A stretch of 64,000 nucleotides of DNA from Bacillota bacterium (GTDB taxonomy: Bacteria; Bacillota; Clostridia; Acetivibrionales; DTU013), in NCBI GenBank assembly GCA_023433505.1, contig JAEZCO010000070.1, positions 1-64,000 of the forward strand, given 5' to 3'. The translations under genes and the position numbers were made by a program. Under the pieces are notes generated by a model. That model was given only the letters and a program-made list of their open reading frames with translations, had not been told where the DNA came from and did not search any database. Below are positions 61,849-64,000 of the stretch, in pieces (within the stretch, counting starts at the first letter, position 1; the number at the start of each line of letters is the position of its first letter).

Positions 61849-63462
61849 TTATAAGTTGCGGTACTCATTGGGAGAAATGACGAACATGGTTTTAAACACC
61901 CGGGTAAAATGACTGACATCCTTGTAATGAAGCATGTCGGCAATTTCGTATACCTTGCGGTGACTGCTTTTCAGCAGCTTTTTGGCCTCATTCATTTTTA
62001 CCTTTGTCAGATATTCAACAAAAGATTCACCGGTGCTCAGTCTGAAGATCCTGCTCAGGTAATTGGGGTGGATGTAAAGCATATTGGCGACCTTTGACAG
62101 CGAAATGTCGTTGTAGATATTTTTATTGATAAATTCCAATGCTTTACTTACCAGATGGTTGTTCTGCGTATTCCGTTTTTTCTCCAGCTCGGACAGGATC
62201 CGTTTGAAATAAATTTCAATCAATGCTTCCACGTCTCCCAGCGTGGTTTGCTTTTTCAGACTGCTGAAAAGGTCTTTTTTCTCCCCTAGAAAATCCTCAA
62301 TGAAAAGGTCCAGGGAAACGAGGATTTTCGTAAGCAGATAGGATACATAGAATAAATACTGGTCGGTCCCCTGAATATTGCTTTTGACATACTCATTGAG
62401 TCCGGATAACGCGTCATCCAGCAGCTTTTTCGCTTCTGCATAATTGCCGGTCTTGAAAGCAAAGACCAGGTCCTCGTGGGAGGCCTGAAGAATTTGCTCC
62501 AGGCTGATCCGGCCCATCATGTCGTGGCCCTCCGAGGAAAAGTCATGGATATCGATGACCGAGTTCCGGCCGGTAAGGAACTTAAGCTTTAAGGCTTCGG
62601 TACATTCCCGGTAGGAGCTGGCCACAGACAGGAGCTCTCTGTATGTCCCTCCGATGGCGATGGTCATACATATGCTTAACGTATGATTGACCCACTCCTT
62701 TAAACTCCTGCTGGCCCTTTTCAGGCTTTCCCGCCCGATGGCGCCGCCCAGGAGCAAAACACCCACTTTTTCATCCATATTGAACGTGAAGCAGTTGAAG
62801 TCCTGCGAGTAGATTATGTTTGCACGGTTTAGAACTGCAAACCGGATATAATTGCGGTCCGGAAGGCTTTTTTGTGCCGAATCGCTGAAATCCTCAATTT
62901 CAAGCACTAAAACGCAGTAGGCTTCCGCATCCAGTTTCAAATCCAGATTGTTCAGATGATTTTTTAAGACTTCAGCCGTATGAATTTTTCCGCCGATGAG
63001 CATGTTAAAAAAATTATCCTTGAGGATGGGGACATACTCGTCAAATTTCCTCCGGAGTTCCTCGTCTTTCCGGAACCGGGCATATTGATCCTCCTGGAAC
63101 TTTTTTGCTTCCAGCACCTTGGACAGCAGCTGCCTGTCGTCAACCGGCTTCAGCAGATAATAAAAAGCATTGAGCTCAATGGCTTTCTGCGTATACCGAA
63201 AATCATCGTAGCCGCTGATTAAAATAACCTTGACATTGGGATATTTTTCATTCATGAGCTCAATAAATTCCAGACCATCCATTCCGGGCATTTTAATATC
63301 GGTAATGATGATGTCGGGTATCCGGTCATTGAACAGGTCCAGCGCTTCCACCGCGCTGGAAGCGGTGCCGCATATCCGGATGCCATGCTCTTCCCAGCGT
63401 ATATTTTTGCTGATACCTTCTCGGATCTGGTATTCATCGTCTATAATCAGTAAATCAATCAA
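61849..63462 (-). CDS. YesN-like response regulator with AraC-type output
   Basis: 537 residues. The receiver domain (about 1-125) has the phospho-acceptor Asp in DIIITDIKMPGMDG (about 54), DDE near the start and a Lys in LLKPVDD. A middle region (about 150-390) is a variable YesN linker. The C-terminal double HTH is AraC-type (about 435-535): ISLSKVANMLYIHPNYLSRIF and IADMLHYKDVSHFTRVFKTMF..SPNEYR. The TTG at 63462 is used (GAGGTG 7 nt upstream); the longer frame to 63507 enters a palindromic element. Probably activates the glycoside locus. Confidence 0.87.
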   Translation of the reverse strand: MIDLLIIDDEYQIREGISKNIRWEEHGIRICGTASSAVEALDLFNDRIPDIIITDIKMPGMDGLEFIELMNEKYPNVKVILISGYDDFRYTQKAIELNAFYYLLKPVDDRQLLSKVLEAKKFQEDQYARFRKDEELRRKFDEYVPILKDNFFNMLIGGKIHTAEVLKNHLNNLDLKLDAEAYCVLVLEIEDFSDSAQKSLPDRNYIRFAVLNRANIIYSQDFNCFTFNMDEKVGVLLLGGAIGRESLKRASRSLKEWVNHTLSICMTIAIGGTYRELLSVASSYRECTEALKLKFLTGRNSVIDIHDFSSEGHDMMGRISLEQILQASHEDLVFAFKTGNYAEAKKLLDDALSGLNEYVKSNIQGTDQYLFYVSYLLTKILVSLDLFIEDFLGEKKDLFSSLKKQTTLGDVEALIEIYFKRILSELEKKRNTQNNHLVSKALEFINKNIYNDISLSKVANMLYIHPNYLSRIFRLSTGESFVEYLTKVKMNEAKKLLKSSHRKVYEIADMLHYKDVSHFTRVFKTMFVISPNEYRNL

Positions 63463-63503
63463 ATAAAACACCTCTTCGGTAATGATCCTATCGGCAGTTG
63501 AGA

Positions 63504-63543
63504 GCACTGAAAATTATAGCGGAAGCTATATTTTCACCAGTGC
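63504..63543. repeat. Palindromic mini-element, short copy 3
   Basis: GCACTGAAAATTATAGC pairs with GCTATATTTTCACCAGTGC around GGAA. Its minus-strand reading (GCACTGGTGAAAATATAGCT) matches the left end of the element at 28908. It lies in the leader of the YesN-like gene, 42 nt from the start. Confidence 0.65.
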
Positions 63544-63748
63544 CTGGGTAATCTGAGCCGTATCCATATCCTATCTGTCAGTATTTCCTGGCCATACTAT
63601 TTAGTATAGGGTTATGAGTTTGCCATGTCAACGCCGGCCTTTTGATTTGCCGCAGCTTCTTAAAAAAAGCATAGAAAACTTAATTTTTTCGCATTAATTT
63701 GCCGGACCGGGTGTGCTATAATTCTATCAAATTCTAACTTTGTCAGGG

Positions 63749-63788
63749 GCACTGAAAATTTTAGCATAAGTTAAATTTTTACCGGTGC
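63749..63788. repeat. Palindromic mini-element, short copy 4
   Basis: GCACTGAAAATTTTAGC pairs with GTTAAATTTTTACCGGTGC around ATAA. It has the same plan as copy 3 with changed bases, 28 nt upstream of the ATG at 63817. A TATAAT at 63717-63722 upstream could be the promoter of that gene, with a poor -35. Nothing else is seen in 63544-63816. Confidence 0.65.
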
Positions 63789-63816
63789 TTATCTTTAGTT
63801 CGGGAGGAAGTTAAAC

Positions 63817-64000
63817 ATGCGTGAACGCTATATGGAAATGCTCAGATCGTTGGAAACCGGTGCAGAAAGTATATTGGCCTATCAGGTGAACGACAGCTCT
63901 TCCGGGGATTTCGGCGGATGGCTTACACCCGGGTACCGGTATGTGGACCCCCCTTCAACCCTTTATCAATGCTGTCATTTAATTACTTTATACCACAACA
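63817..64000 (+). CDS. Start of a gene cut by the window edge
   Basis: An open frame of 61 codons from ATG 63817 to the window end, with GGGAGG at 63802-63807 nine bases upstream. The protein begins MRERYMEMLRSLETGAESIL and continues with Gly/Trp/Pro/Tyr-rich sequence (GDFGGWLTPGYRYVDPP). No signal peptide. The position after the YesN-like regulator, divergent from it, suggests another glycoside-processing enzyme, but I do not recognise the family from this fragment. Confidence 0.7.
   Translation, partial: MRERYMEMLRSLETGAESILAYQVNDSSSGDFGGWLTPGYRYVDPPSTLYQCCHLITLYHN

Overview
The window looks like a chromosomal segment of a spore-forming, low-to-mid GC, anaerobic Clostridia member, probably a plant-fibre degrader of the Ruminiclostridium/Acetivibrio kind. 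The grounds are the sporulation genes bofA, cotS, yabG, sleB and ypeB, a veg gene with tandem sigma-A promoters, a ferredoxin-linked four-subunit 2-oxoacid oxidoreductase, an SLH-anchored S-layer protein, frequent TTG starts with strong AGGAGG ribosome sites, and a large glycoside-utilisation locus. No tRNA, rRNA or CRISPR array was seen. The species assignment is inference.

Layout. 0-7.5 kb: transposase remnant, amidase, HAD phosphatase, small membrane and stress proteins, VanW protein, a NUDIX/phosphodiesterase pair and a DUF2508 protein. 7.5-11.5 kb: a structured-RNA candidate, bofA, then porGDAB behind a good promoter and a 215-nt leader. 11.7-18.8 kb: cotS, a 1.1-kb repeat island, yabG, veg, a DUF3794/LysM spore protein, ispE and a GntR regulator. 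19.3-25.7 kb: two tandem copies of a gene pair (tyrosine recombinase plus an HTH-HTH-RHH DNA-binding protein), ending at the S-layer gene. 26.4-33.7 kb: an AAA+ ATPase with a dead first and live second AAA domain, PspA, a membrane coiled-coil protein, a FapA-like protein and a GAF sensor. 33.7-39.5 kb: acpS, an SbcD/SbcC-like pair, a degenerate NlpC/P60 lipoprotein and an MGDG-type glycosyltransferase. 39.7-44.9 kb: BlaI/BlaR1-type regulation and sleB-ypeB. 45.6-64 kb: a glycoside locus with GH172, Nif3-like, GH94, UroD-like, GH36-like and GH106-like proteins, a LplB/LplC/solute-binding transporter without its own ATPase, and YesM/YesN.

Most unusual content. (1) Three copies of a roughly 200-300-nt element fold into the same nested hairpins; paired positions differ between copies by compensatory changes, so it looks like a mobile or dispersed structured RNA. 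Two copies are inverted relative to each other and 32 kb apart. (2) The duplicated recombinase/DNA-binding pair lies directly upstream of the S-layer gene, whose promoter region holds a perfect 18-bp palindrome. (3) An AAA+ ATPase of the classic AAA clade sits next to PspA, a bacterial ESCRT-III relative, behind a tandem array of AT-rich palindromes; this resembles a Vps4/ESCRT-III pairing. (4) The glycoside locus includes Nif3-like and UroD-like enzymes whose roles there are unknown. All family calls come from reading motifs by eye; no database search was run.
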